Positions 20,850 to 28,812 of a stretch of DNA of 64,000 bases are shown one piece after another. A model generated the notes under the pieces. That model did no database searches. It was given only the letters and a program-made list of their open reading frames with translations, and was not told the DNA's origin. The number at the start of each line of letters is the position of its first letter. The first letter of the stretch is position 1. The position numbers and the translations under genes are program-made. The DNA is from Paracraurococcus sp042666655 (GTDB taxonomy: Bacteria; Pseudomonadota; Alphaproteobacteria; Acetobacterales; Acetobacteraceae), in assembly GCF_042666655.1 (NCBI RefSeq), contig NZ_JBHTDE010000005.1, forward strand, positions 276,039-340,038, in the 5' to 3' direction.

Positions 20850-21515
20850 ATGTCCATCCTCATCGAAGCCGAACCAGCCCCCCTCGCCGCCGAGCGCGCG
20901 GCGACGGCGCTGGTCATCATCGACATGCAGCGGGACTTCCTGCTGCCCGGCGGCTTCGGCGCCTCCCTCGGCAACGACGTCTCCCTTCTCGCCTCGGCGA
21001 TCGGCCCCTGCCGGGCGGTGCTGGCCGCGGCCCGCGCCGCCGGGCTGCTGGTGATCCATACCCGCGAAGGCCACCGCCCCGACCTGACCGACTGCCCACC
21101 GGCGAAGTGGGAGCGTGGCCGACCCGGCCAGCGGATCGGCGATCCCGGCCCGATGGGCCGCATCCTGATCCGCGGCGAGCCGGGCCACGACATCGTCCCC
21201 GAACTGGCGCCCATCGCCGGCGAGGTGGTGCTGGACAAGCCGGGCAAGGGCGCCTTCTGCGAGACCGACCTGGGCCTGATCCTGCGCAACCGCGGCATCC
21301 GCACCCTGCTGGTCTGCGGCGTGACGACGGAGGTCTGCGTCCACACCACCGTCCGCGAGGCCAATGACCGCGGCTACCGCTGCGTGGTGCTGGCGGATTG
21401 CTGCGGGTCCTATTTTCCGGAATTCCACGCGACGGGCCTGGCGATGATCAAGGCGCAGGGGGGGATCTTCGGCTGGGTGGCGGATTCGGCCGCGGCGGTG
21501 CGCGCGCTGGCCTGA
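20850..21515 (+). CDS. Isochorismatase-family cysteine hydrolase
   Basis: 221-residue cytosolic hydrolase of the isochorismatase/nicotinamidase fold. The catalytic triad is visible: Asp25 in ALVIIDMQRDF, Lys130 in VVLDKPGKGAF, and Cys163 in CGVTTEVCVHTT, with the preceding cis-peptide Gly-Val. Family members cleave amides such as biuret, ureidoacrylate or nicotinamide. The C-terminal aromatic-rich part resembles biuret/ureidoacrylate hydrolases more than nicotinamidase, but the substrate cannot be fixed. ATG 20850 has AGGAG 11 nt upstream. It follows the nitronate monooxygenase-like gene by 76 nt. The intergenic repeat starts at its stop codon. Confidence 0.85.
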   Translation: MSILIEAEPAPLAAERAATALVIIDMQRDFLLPGGFGASLGNDVSLLASAIGPCRAVLAAARAAGLLVIHTREGHRPDLTDCPPAKWERGRPGQRIGDPGPMGRILIRGEPGHDIVPELAPIAGEVVLDKPGKGAFCETDLGLILRNRGIRTLLVCGVTTEVCVHTTVREANDRGYRCVVLADCCGSYFPEFHATGLAMIKAQGGIFGWVADSAAAVRALA

Positions 21516-21673
21516 GAGGTTGGGTTGGGAAAGGGAAAGTATTTCCCCCCCCAAAGCCCCACCCTTCCTCCGTGTGGGCTTGGCGCTCGCCGCATGGAAG
21601 GTTCCAGACCCGGAGACATAGATGAGGGGTTCGGGGAGAATACCTTCTCCCCGGCCTTGCCTCCGCTTGCCGC
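21516..21673 (+). repeat. Convergent-gene intergenic repeat, copy A
   Basis: Fills the 158-nt space between two convergent genes. It shares ordered blocks with 36670-36844 and with the reverse complement of 29746-29910: GGAAAGTATT, CCCTTCCT, GTGGGCTTGGC, GCCGC, GGAGA-ATAGA and GGCCTTGC. This copy lacks the central GTTGGACGC hairpin but keeps a hairpin at 21633-21652 (GGGGAGAA/TTCTCCCC), where the other copies have GGGAGG/CCTCCC. It may serve as a bidirectional terminator. Confidence 0.8.
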
Positions 21674-22897
21674 CTACACCCCGCGCAGGGCGAGCAGCGC
21701 CGCGCCGACGGCGGCCTCCGCCGAGAGCGCCGGCAGCATGGGCACGCCGAGATGCCGGGCGCGGATCGCGGTCCATGCGGCATTGCCGGCGCCGCTGCCG
21801 AGGCTGCGGACCGAGCGCAGCGGCGGCGCGCCGAGCGCGGCGAGGCGCCGGTAGCCCAGCGCCTCGATCCGCGCGATGCCCTCCAGCAGCCCGTGCAGGA
21901 AGGCGGCGTCGTCCGCCGGGCGTGGCGTCTCGCTCGGCAGGAGGCCGGGGTCGGCGAAGGGGAAGCGCTCCCCCGGCCCGGGCAAAGGGTAGTAGTCGAG
22001 GCCGGAGGGGCGGGACGGGTCGATGCCGGCGGAAAGCCGCGCCAGCGCCGCCGGATCGAAATGCCGCGCCAGGGCCCGTCCGCCGCTGTTGGAGGAACCT
22101 CCGGCCAGCCAGAGCCCGCCCAGGCGGTGGCTGTAGACCCCGTATTCAGGCGCTGCCACCGGCCGGTCGCAGGCCAGCTTGAGGGTCAGGGTGGAGCCGA
22201 GGACCGTCACGCCCTCTCCCGCCTCGTGCGCCCCGGCGGCGAGGAAGGAGGCGCAGCCATCCGTGGTGCCGGCGCAGACCACCGCGCCGCGCGGCAGGCC
22301 GAAGCGGGTAGCGGCGACCTCGCCCAGCGGCGTGCCGGGCACCGCCACCTCCGGCAGCAGGGCCATGTCGAGGCCGGTCGCCGCCAGCCAGCCGGGCCAA
22401 CGGCGCGCGACGGGGTCGTAGCCGGTCTTCAGCGCGTTGTTCTCGTCGCTGTGGCGGAAGCGGCCGAGCAGCGTCCCGGCGATCCAGTCCGCCTGGTGCA
22501 GCAGCCGCGCGACACCGGGCCGCGCCTGCATCCCGAGTGCCTTGGCCAGCGGCGAGGCGGCGCCGCGCGCCGGGCTGCCGGCCGGCGCGAGGCGGGCGAT
22601 GGCGGCCACGGCCCCGGCCTGCGCCGGCGCGTCGTACATGGCAGCAGGGCCGACCGGTGCGCCGGCGGCATCCACCGCCAGCAGCGTGCCGGAGGTGCCG
22701 TCCACCGCGATGCGCCGCACCTCGCCCAACGGCACCCTGGCCAGGGCCGTCTCCAGCGCCTCCAGCCAGGCCGCCGGCTCCGTCGCGCGCCCCGGCGGCA
22801 GCGGCACGCCGGCCTGCGCCACCACCGTGCCCGCCGCGTCCAGCACTGCCACCCGCAGGCCGGAGGTGCCGAGGTCGATCCCCAGCGCCGCGCCCAT
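21674..22897 (-). CDS. FGGY-family pentulose kinase, D-ribulose kinase-like
   Basis: 407-residue sugar kinase. The N-terminal phosphate loop is LGIDLGTSGLRV. The substrate Asp region reads DGTSGTLL, and the C-terminal ATP site includes GSGAGNAAW in place of the usual GGGA(K/R)S. The short length and LGTSGLR loop resemble the cyanobacterial/plant D-ribulose kinases (SePSK, AtXK-1) rather than 490-residue xylulokinases. Phosphorylating ribulose to ribulose 5-phosphate would feed phosphoribulokinase, encoded in the same operon. ATG 22897 directly abuts the cbbX stop codon (22898-22900), so it is the last gene of the cbb operon. The substrate is an inference. Confidence 0.75.
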   Translation of the reverse strand: MGAALGIDLGTSGLRVAVLDAAGTVVAQAGVPLPPGRATEPAAWLEALETALARVPLGEVRRIAVDGTSGTLLAVDAAGAPVGPAAMYDAPAQAGAVAAIARLAPAGSPARGAASPLAKALGMQARPGVARLLHQADWIAGTLLGRFRHSDENNALKTGYDPVARRWPGWLAATGLDMALLPEVAVPGTPLGEVAATRFGLPRGAVVCAGTTDGCASFLAAGAHEAGEGVTVLGSTLTLKLACDRPVAAPEYGVYSHRLGGLWLAGGSSNSGGRALARHFDPAALARLSAGIDPSRPSGLDYYPLPGPGERFPFADPGLLPSETPRPADDAAFLHGLLEGIARIEALGYRRLAALGAPPLRSVRSLGSGAGNAAWTAIRARHLGVPMLPALSAEAAVGAALLALRGV

Positions 22898-23770
22898 TCA
22901 GGCCAGCACGCGGCTGGCGAGGATCTCCTGCGGGCCGATGGTCATCAATTCCTCCGCCGTCACCGCTTCCGGCCGCTGCTCGAACAGCCGGACCGCCTGG
23001 CGCAGGCGGGCGCGGTCGAGCGCGTTGCGGACGCTGCGGGCATTGGCGAAATGCGGCTGCTGCATTCGTGCCGCCAGGTATTGCGCGAAGGCCTCACGCG
23101 CATCGGTGCCGAAGCGGTAATTCTGCGCCGCCAGCATCAGCTCGGCGATGCGCATCAACTCCTCCGCGTCGTAGTCGGGGAAGTCCACATGATGCGCGAT
23201 GCGGGACCGCATGCCGGGGTTGGAGCCGAAGAAGCGCTCCATCCGGTCGGCATAACCGGCGAGGATGACGACGAGGTCGTTGCGGCGGTTCTCCATCACC
23301 TGCAGCAGGATCTCGATCGCCTCCTGGCCGTAGTCGCGCTCATTCTCCGGCCGGTAGAGGTAGTAGGCCTCGTCGATGAACAGCACGCCGCCCATCGCCT
23401 TCTTCAGGATCTCCTTGGTCTTCGGCGCGGTATGGCCGATATACTGGCCGACCAGGTCGTCGCGCGTCACGGAGACGAGCTGGTTGGTGCGGATATAGCC
23501 GAGCCGGTGCAGGATATCCGCCATCCGCGCGGCGACCGTGGTCTTGCCCGTCCCCGGGTTGCCGGTGAAGGACATGTGCAGGGTCGGCGCCTCGCTGGTC
23601 AGCCCCATGTCGCGGCGCAGCCGGTCCACCAGCAGCAGCGCCGCGATCTCGCGGATGCGGCGCTTCACCGGGGCGAGGCCGACCAGCGCGCGGTCCAGCT
23701 CCTCCAGCACCGCGCCGAGGCCGGAGGCCTCGAAGGCCGCGCGCAGGTCGACGGTCGGCGCCGTGCTCAT
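22898..23770 (-). CDS. cbbX: Red-type RuBisCO activase CbbX
   Basis: AAA+ hexamer that pulls on the RbcL C-terminus to release inhibitory sugar phosphates from form IC RuBisCO. The 290-residue protein has Walker A at 70-77 (GNPGTGKT), Walker B GGVLFIDEAYYL, sensor 1 in VVILAGYADRM and an Arg-finger region (NPGMRSRI). ATG 23770 overlaps the cbbS stop by 4 nt; the upstream in-frame extension reads antisense of cbbS frames. Its place directly after cbbLS is diagnostic of the red-type operon. Confidence 0.96.
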   Translation of the reverse strand: MSTAPTVDLRAAFEASGLGAVLEELDRALVGLAPVKRRIREIAALLLVDRLRRDMGLTSEAPTLHMSFTGNPGTGKTTVAARMADILHRLGYIRTNQLVSVTRDDLVGQYIGHTAPKTKEILKKAMGGVLFIDEAYYLYRPENERDYGQEAIEILLQVMENRRNDLVVILAGYADRMERFFGSNPGMRSRIAHHVDFPDYDAEELMRIAELMLAAQNYRFGTDAREAFAQYLAARMQQPHFANARSVRNALDRARLRQAVRLFEQRPEAVTAEELMTIGPQEILASRVLA

Positions 23771-24192
23771 GCCCCGTACCGCGACCCCGTGGGCTGGTTC
23801 GCCGCATAGGCGCGGGTGGTGTACTGGATGCCGCGGCCGGCGACCTCCGTGCGTTCCAGCGCGAAGCCGGGTTCCTCGGCCGGCCGGTCGGTGATGAAGG
23901 ACAGCCGCAGGCTTTCCCAGGTATGCGTCGCATCGAAGGCCGAGAGCCGGATGTACGCGCGGCCGCCATGGACCTTGCGGCACTCGGCCAACTCGTACAT
24001 CACGCCGGCCGGGTCCTTGAGATCGAACATCGGCAGGCCCCACATCTCCCAGTAGGTGTTCCGGGGATGCGGGTCGTCGGTGTACTCGATGTTCACCGCC
24101 CAGTTGTTGCGGATGCAGTAGGCGACCTGCGCGGCGATCTGCGTGTCGGTCAGGTCGGGCAGGAAGCTGAAGGTGCCTTGGGTGAGGCGCAT
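23767..24192 (-). CDS. cbbS: RuBisCO small subunit, form IC
   Basis: Small subunit of the L8S8 RuBisCO holoenzyme. The 141-residue protein starts with the conserved MRLTQGTFSFLPDLTD and has the EYTDDPHPRNTYWEMWGLPMF region. The long C-terminal extension (about residues 105-141), forming the beta-hairpin typical of red-type small subunits, is present. It follows cbbL by 13 nt, and its stop overlaps the cbbX start. Length and N-terminus match proteobacterial form IC enzymes. Confidence 0.96.
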   Translation of the reverse strand: MRLTQGTFSFLPDLTDTQIAAQVAYCIRNNWAVNIEYTDDPHPRNTYWEMWGLPMFDLKDPAGVMYELAECRKVHGGRAYIRLSAFDATHTWESLRLSFITDRPAEEPGFALERTEVAGRGIQYTTRAYAANQPTGSRYGA

Positions 24193-24205
24193 CGCGGTCG
24201 CTCCT

Positions 24206-25654
24206 TCAGGACACGGAGACGGTGGGGACGAAGTCGGGCGTGTCGGTCGAGGCGTAGTTGAAGGTGATGTCCTTCCAGAGGTCGAGCGCCTGGGCCAGCG
24301 GCGTGCAGTGCCGCGCCGCGGCCTGCAGGATCTCCGGCCCTTCCGCCATGATGTCGCGGCCCTCGTTCCGTGCCAGCACCATGCATTCCAGCGCCACGCG
24401 GTTGGCGATGGCGCCGGCGGCGATGCCCATCGGGTGGCCGATGGTGCCGCCGCCGAATTGCAGCACCACGTCCTCCCCCAGCAGGGTCAGCAGCTGGTGC
24501 ATCTGCCCGGCATGGATGCCGCCCGAAGCCACCGGCATCATCCGCCGCAGCCCGGCCCAGTCCTGCTCGAAGAACAGCCCGTGCTCCAATTGCTGCGCAT
24601 TGAAGGGCTCGCGGCAGATGTCGTAGTAGCCGGCCGTCGTCGCCGGGTCGCCTTCCAGCTTGCCGACCACGGTGCCGGCATGGATGTGGTCGACGCCCGC
24701 GAGGCGCATCCACTTGGCGATGACGCGGAAGCTCACGCCATGCGACTTCTGCCTTGTGTAGGTCGAATGCCCGGCGCGGTGCAGGTGCAGGATCATGTCG
24801 TTGCGCCGCGCCCATTTCGACATGGACTGGATCGCGGTGTAGCCGATCACCAGGTCGATCATGATGATGCTGGAGCCGAGCTGCTTGGCGAATTCGGCCC
24901 GCTCGTACATGTCCTCCATCGTGCCGGCGGACACGTTCAGGTAGGTGCCCTTCACCTCGCCGGTCATCGCCTGGGCGCGGTTGACCGCTTCCATGCAGTA
25001 CAGGAACCGGTCGCGCCAGTGCATGAAGGGCTGGCTGTTGATGTTCTCGTCGTCCTTGGTGAAGTCGAGCCCGCCCTTCAGCGCCTCGTACACCACGCGG
25101 CCGTAGTTGCGGCCCGAGAGCCCCAGCTTCGGCTTCACCGTCGCGCCCAGCAGCGGGCGGCCGAATTTGTCCAGCCGCTCGCGCTCGACGACGATGCCGG
25201 TGGCCGGGCCGTCGAAGGTCTTCACGTAGGCCACCGGCAGCCGCATGTCCTCCAGCCGCAGCGCCTTCAGCGGCTTGAAGCCGAAGACGTTGCCGATGAT
25301 GGAGGCCGACAGGTTGACGATCGAGCCCGGCTCGAACAGGTCGAGGTCATAGGCGATATAGGCGAACCAGGCCCCCGGCGTGCCGGGGACCGGGTCGATC
25401 CGGTAACACTTGGCGCGGTACTTGTCGGCGGCCGTCAGCCGGTCCGTCCAGACCACCGTCCAGGTGGCGGTCGAGCTTTCGCCGGCCACCGCGGCCGCGG
25501 CTTCCTCCGGATCCACGCCGTCCTGCGGCGTGACCCGGAAGCAGGCGAGGATGTCCGTCTCCTTCGGCTGATAGTCCAGGTCGAAGTAGCCCATCTCCTT
25601 GTACTTCATGACGCCCGCGTCGTAGCGGCCGCGGGGGGGGCTGGCGACGTTCAT
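24206..25654 (-). CDS. cbbL: RuBisCO large subunit, form IC (red-type)
   Basis: Carboxylates ribulose 1,5-bisphosphate, the CO2-fixing step of the Calvin cycle. The 482-residue protein has the catalytic TVKPK motif (Lys174, Lys176) and the active-site block GGLDFTKDDEN with the carbamylated Lys200 and metal ligands Asp202 and Glu203. HRAGHSTYTRQ, loop 6 (GTVVGKLEGD) and SGGIHAGQ complete the active site. No active-site residue looks lost. Start ATG 25654 lies 23 nt after the aldolase gene on this strand. The N-terminus (about residues 1-25) and the companion cbbX place it in red-type form IC. Confidence 0.97.
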   Translation of the reverse strand: MNVASPPRGRYDAGVMKYKEMGYFDLDYQPKETDILACFRVTPQDGVDPEEAAAAVAGESSTATWTVVWTDRLTAADKYRAKCYRIDPVPGTPGAWFAYIAYDLDLFEPGSIVNLSASIIGNVFGFKPLKALRLEDMRLPVAYVKTFDGPATGIVVERERLDKFGRPLLGATVKPKLGLSGRNYGRVVYEALKGGLDFTKDDENINSQPFMHWRDRFLYCMEAVNRAQAMTGEVKGTYLNVSAGTMEDMYERAEFAKQLGSSIIMIDLVIGYTAIQSMSKWARRNDMILHLHRAGHSTYTRQKSHGVSFRVIAKWMRLAGVDHIHAGTVVGKLEGDPATTAGYYDICREPFNAQQLEHGLFFEQDWAGLRRMMPVASGGIHAGQMHQLLTLLGEDVVLQFGGGTIGHPMGIAAGAIANRVALECMVLARNEGRDIMAEGPEILQAAARHCTPLAQALDLWKDITFNYASTDTPDFVPTVSVS

Positions 25655-25677
25655 CCTCGGGAACTCCCTTGTTGGGG

Positions 25678-26760
25678 TCAGGCGGCGCGCGCGGCACCGC
25701 CGATGACGGGGTCGAGCGCGCCGCGGGCATAGAGCGCGGCCATCGCCGGCAGCGGCATCGGCTTCAGCTTCGGCGCCTGGCCGGCGGTGCCGAATTCCTG
25801 GAAGCGCTGGGCACAGAGCGCGGTCAGCGCCGCCATGGCCGGCTTCATGAAGTTGCGCGGGTCGAATTCGCCGCGCTTCTCGGTCGCCACGCGGCGGAAC
25901 TGCCCGGCCATGGCGATGCGGCAATCGGTATCGATGTTGATCTTGCGCACGCCGTGGCGGATGCCCTCCTGGATCTCGGCGATCGGCACGCCCCAGGTCT
26001 GCGGCATCTGCCCGCCATGCGCGTTGAAGATGTCCTGCAATTCCTGCGGGACGGAGGAGCTGCCATGCATCACCAGATGCGTGTTCGGCAGGCGTTCGTG
26101 GATCGCGCGGACGACGTTCATCGCCAGGGTGTCGCCGGTGGGCGCGCGGGTGAACTTGTAGGCGCCGTGGCTGGTGCCGATGGCGACCGCCAGCGCATCG
26201 ACGCCGGTGCGGGTGACGAAGTCGCGGGCCTGGTCGGGGTCGGTCAGCAGCTGGTCGTGCGAAAGCACGCCTTCCGCGCCGTGGCCGTCCTCCTGCTCCC
26301 CCTGGCCGCTCTCCAGCGAGCCGAGGCAGCCCAGCTCGCCCTCGACCGAGACGCCGACGCTGTGCGCGAGCTCGGCCACCTTGGCGGTGACCGCGAGGTT
26401 GTAGTCGTAGTCGGCCGGCGTCTTGCCGTCCTCCCGCAGGGACCCGTCCATCATCACGCTGGTGAAGCCGTTCTGGATGGCCGACAGGCAGGTGGCCGGG
26501 CGGTCGCCGTGGTCGAGATGCAGGCAGACCGGCACCTCGGGCCAGGTGGCGACGGCGGCCTGCACCATCGCGGTCAGCATCAGGTCGCCGGCATAGGCGC
26601 GGGCGCCGCGGCTGGCCTGGATGATGACCGGGGAGGCGGTCTTCGCCGCCGCCTCCATGATGGCGCGGAGCTGTTCCATGTTGTTGATGTTGAAGGCTGG
26701 CACGCCGTAGCCCTGTTCGGCGGCGTGATCCAGCATCTGGCGAAGGGTGACGAAGGCCAT
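25678..26760 (-). CDS. cbbA: Class II fructose-bisphosphate aldolase
   Basis: Zinc enzyme that condenses dihydroxyacetone phosphate with glyceraldehyde 3-phosphate or erythrose 4-phosphate in the Calvin cycle. The 360-residue protein shows PAFNINNMEQ, the catalytic/zinc HLDHGD block, MDGSLRED, EGELGCLGS, AIGTSHGAYKF, the zinc His region MHGSSSVP and NIDTDCR. Length is that of the proteobacterial CbbA/Calvin subtype. It sits between cbbP and cbbL; a transketolase gene that commonly occupies this slot is missing. Start ATG 26760 is 24 nt from the cbbP stop. Confidence 0.95.
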   Translation of the reverse strand: MAFVTLRQMLDHAAEQGYGVPAFNINNMEQLRAIMEAAAKTASPVIIQASRGARAYAGDLMLTAMVQAAVATWPEVPVCLHLDHGDRPATCLSAIQNGFTSVMMDGSLREDGKTPADYDYNLAVTAKVAELAHSVGVSVEGELGCLGSLESGQGEQEDGHGAEGVLSHDQLLTDPDQARDFVTRTGVDALAVAIGTSHGAYKFTRAPTGDTLAMNVVRAIHERLPNTHLVMHGSSSVPQELQDIFNAHGGQMPQTWGVPIAEIQEGIRHGVRKINIDTDCRIAMAGQFRRVATEKRGEFDPRNFMKPAMAALTALCAQRFQEFGTAGQAPKLKPMPLPAMAALYARGALDPVIGGAARAA

Positions 26761-26784
26761 GGGTCGGGTTCCCGAAATGTCGGC

Positions 26785-27660
26785 TCAGCGCGCCCGCCGG
26801 CTGCGGTCGATGAGCTGCAGCACCATCGGGGTCATGATGAGCTGCATGGCAAGGTCGAGCTTCGAGCCCGGGATCACGATGGAGTTCGCGCGGGACATGA
26901 AGCTGTCCTGCAGCATCGCCGTCAGATAGGCGAAGTCGATGCCGCGCGGGTTGCGGAAGCGGATCACCACCATCGATTCGTCGGGCGTCGGTATCCAGCG
27001 CGCAACGAAGGGGTTGGAGGTATCGACGGTCGGCACCCGCTGGAAATTCACGTCCGTCTCGGCGAATTGCGGACAGATGATGCGGATGTAGTCGGGCATT
27101 CGCCGCAGGATCGTGTCCATCACCGCTTCCGTCGAATAGCCGCGCACCGACTTGTCGCGGTGGATCTTCTGGATCCATTCGAGGTTGATGACGGGGACGA
27201 CGCCGACCTTGAGGTCCGCGTGCCTGGCGATGTCCACCTGCTCGGTCTTCACCGCGCCGTGCAGGCCTTCGTAGAACAGCACGTCGGTTCCGGGCGGGAA
27301 GTCGCCCCAATCAGTGAAGCTGCCGGCCGGCGTGCCGTGCAGCGCCGCTTCCGCCTCGTCGTGCACGTAGTGGCGGGTGCGGCCGCGGCCGTCCCGGGCA
27401 TAGCCGGCGAAGACCGCCTCCAATTCCTCCAGCAGGTTCGCCGCCTCGCCGAAATGGCTGAAATGGCGGTTCCCGGCCGCCTCGGCCTCGGCCATCACCC
27501 GGCGCATCTCGGCGCGGTCGTGGCGGTGGAAGGCGTCGCCCTCGATCCAGGCGGCGGTGATGCCCTCGCGGCGGAAGATCTGCTCGAAGGTGTGCTTCAC
27601 CGTGGTGGTGCCGGCGCCGGACGACCCGGTGACCGAGATGATGGGATGGCGGACCGACAT
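26785..27660 (-). CDS. cbbP: Phosphoribulokinase
   Basis: Phosphorylates ribulose 5-phosphate to ribulose 1,5-bisphosphate with ATP, a reaction unique to the Calvin cycle. The 291-residue length is that of the proteobacterial class. The Walker A loop is VTGSSGAGTTTV near the N-terminus, followed by EGDAFHRHDR and the catalytic-base region. VLFYEGLHG and the DKSVRGYSTEAV allosteric/substrate segment follow. ATG 27660 was chosen because the kinase loop begins about 10 residues later; the open frame upstream is cbbF antisense-type sequence. It is 13 nt after cbbF. Confidence 0.96.
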   Translation of the reverse strand: MSVRHPIISVTGSSGAGTTTVKHTFEQIFRREGITAAWIEGDAFHRHDRAEMRRVMAEAEAAGNRHFSHFGEAANLLEELEAVFAGYARDGRGRTRHYVHDEAEAALHGTPAGSFTDWGDFPPGTDVLFYEGLHGAVKTEQVDIARHADLKVGVVPVINLEWIQKIHRDKSVRGYSTEAVMDTILRRMPDYIRIICPQFAETDVNFQRVPTVDTSNPFVARWIPTPDESMVVIRFRNPRGIDFAYLTAMLQDSFMSRANSIVIPGSKLDLAMQLIMTPMVLQLIDRSRRAR

Positions 27661-27673
27661 CGCGCGCGCCCCC

Positions 27674-28705
27674 TCAGGACCGGAACAGGCCGCGGGCGCC
27701 GAACAGCGGGCGCTGCCCCGCCGCCGGCACGCCATCCAGGTGCAGCGCCACCACCCGCGCCACCTTGTCGCAGGAGCCGAAGATCAGCGGCACGCGCTGG
27801 TGCAGGGTGTGCGGCGCGATGCCGAGGATCGGCACGAAGCCATCCGTCGCGGTGCCGCCGGCCTGCTGCATCAGGAAGGCGATCGGGTTGGCCTCATAGA
27901 CCAGGCGCAGCCGGCCACGGCCATAGCCGGGCCGCGCATCGCCGGGGTACAGGTAGATCCCGCCGCGCAGCAGCACCCGGTAGGCATCGGCCGCGACGCA
28001 GCCGAGCCAGCGCGTGTTGTAGTCCACGCCGCGCGGGCCGTCCGACCCGGCAAGGCATTCCTCGACGAAGGCGCGCACCGGCAGTGGCCAGTGCCGGGCG
28101 TTGGAGGCGTTGATGGCGTATTCGCGCTTCGCCTCGGGCACCCGGACGGCGGCGCGGGTCAGGTGGAAATCCCCGGTCCGCGGGTCGAGCGTGAAGACCT
28201 GCACGCCGTCGCCCATGGTCAGCATCAGCACCGTATGCGGGCCATAGAGCACGCAGCCTGCCGCCAGCTGCCGGTCCCCGGCCGCGGTGAAGGGCAGCGC
28301 CGGGTCGTCGTGCCGCTCGCTCGGCAGCAGGGCGAACAAGGTGCCGAGCGGCCCGTCGATGTCGATGTTGTTCGACCCGTCCAGCGGGTCCATCGCCACC
28401 GCGATCGGCGCCGCGCCGTGCAGCGGGATCGCATGCGGCATTTCCTCGGACGCCACGGCGGCGACCGGGGCATTGCGCAGGTGATGCAGGAAAAGATCGT
28501 TGGCGCGGACATCCAGCGCCTTCTGCCCGTCGCCGTCGTCGCTGGCGCCGACCACCCGGCCGAGCTCCCCGGCCAACGGCCCCTGGGCGATCAGCGCGGC
28601 CAGCTCCGCCGAGGCGCGGGACAGGGCGAAGACCGTCTCGGCCACGGCCTGGCGGCCAGCGCTGATGCCGGCCCAGGCTTCCAGATGCTCCGAGAGCTGC
28701 ACCAC
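27674..28705 (-). CDS. cbbF: Class I fructose-1,6-bisphosphatase
   Basis: Hydrolyses fructose 1,6-bisphosphate (and often sedoheptulose 1,7-bisphosphate) in the Calvin cycle. The 343-residue protein has the metal-binding MDPLDGSNNID motif, YGPHTVLM, YNTRWLGC and the GGIYLYPGD...YEANPIAF block of class I enzymes. I chose GTG 28705: GGAGG lies 7 nt upstream, and the protein then begins VVQLSEHLEAWA like other CbbF. An ATG at 28813 would overlap the divergent cbbR start and add a low-complexity Pro/Ala leader. It is the first gene of the cbb operon. Confidence 0.93.
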   Translation of the reverse strand: MVQLSEHLEAWAGISAGRQAVAETVFALSRASAELAALIAQGPLAGELGRVVGASDDGDGQKALDVRANDLFLHHLRNAPVAAVASEEMPHAIPLHGAAPIAVAMDPLDGSNNIDIDGPLGTLFALLPSERHDDPALPFTAAGDRQLAAGCVLYGPHTVLMLTMGDGVQVFTLDPRTGDFHLTRAAVRVPEAKREYAINASNARHWPLPVRAFVEECLAGSDGPRGVDYNTRWLGCVAADAYRVLLRGGIYLYPGDARPGYGRGRLRLVYEANPIAFLMQQAGGTATDGFVPILGIAPHTLHQRVPLIFGSCDKVARVVALHLDGVPAAGQRPLFGARGLFRS

Positions 28706-28812
28706 GCCGCGTCCTCCCCCTGCCGGCGCCTTCGACGGCGCTTCGGCTGGACCTGATGGAGCGACACTAGGCGGGCTGGCGGGGCCAAGAAATTCCTTTA
28801 ATCTTGACGTCA
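28706..28812. promoter_or_regulatory. cbbR-cbbF divergent control region
   Basis: 107-bp space between the divergent cbbR and cbbF starts. The cbbR-proximal end is sharply AT-rich compared with the rest of the window. A perfect palindrome TTGACGTCAA (28804-28813) touches the cbbR start codon. CbbR proteins normally bind such divergent regions at T-N11-A type sites, so this is the expected operator zone. A weak minus-strand promoter (TTTCTT, 17 bp, TAGTGT) is possible. Confidence 0.5.
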
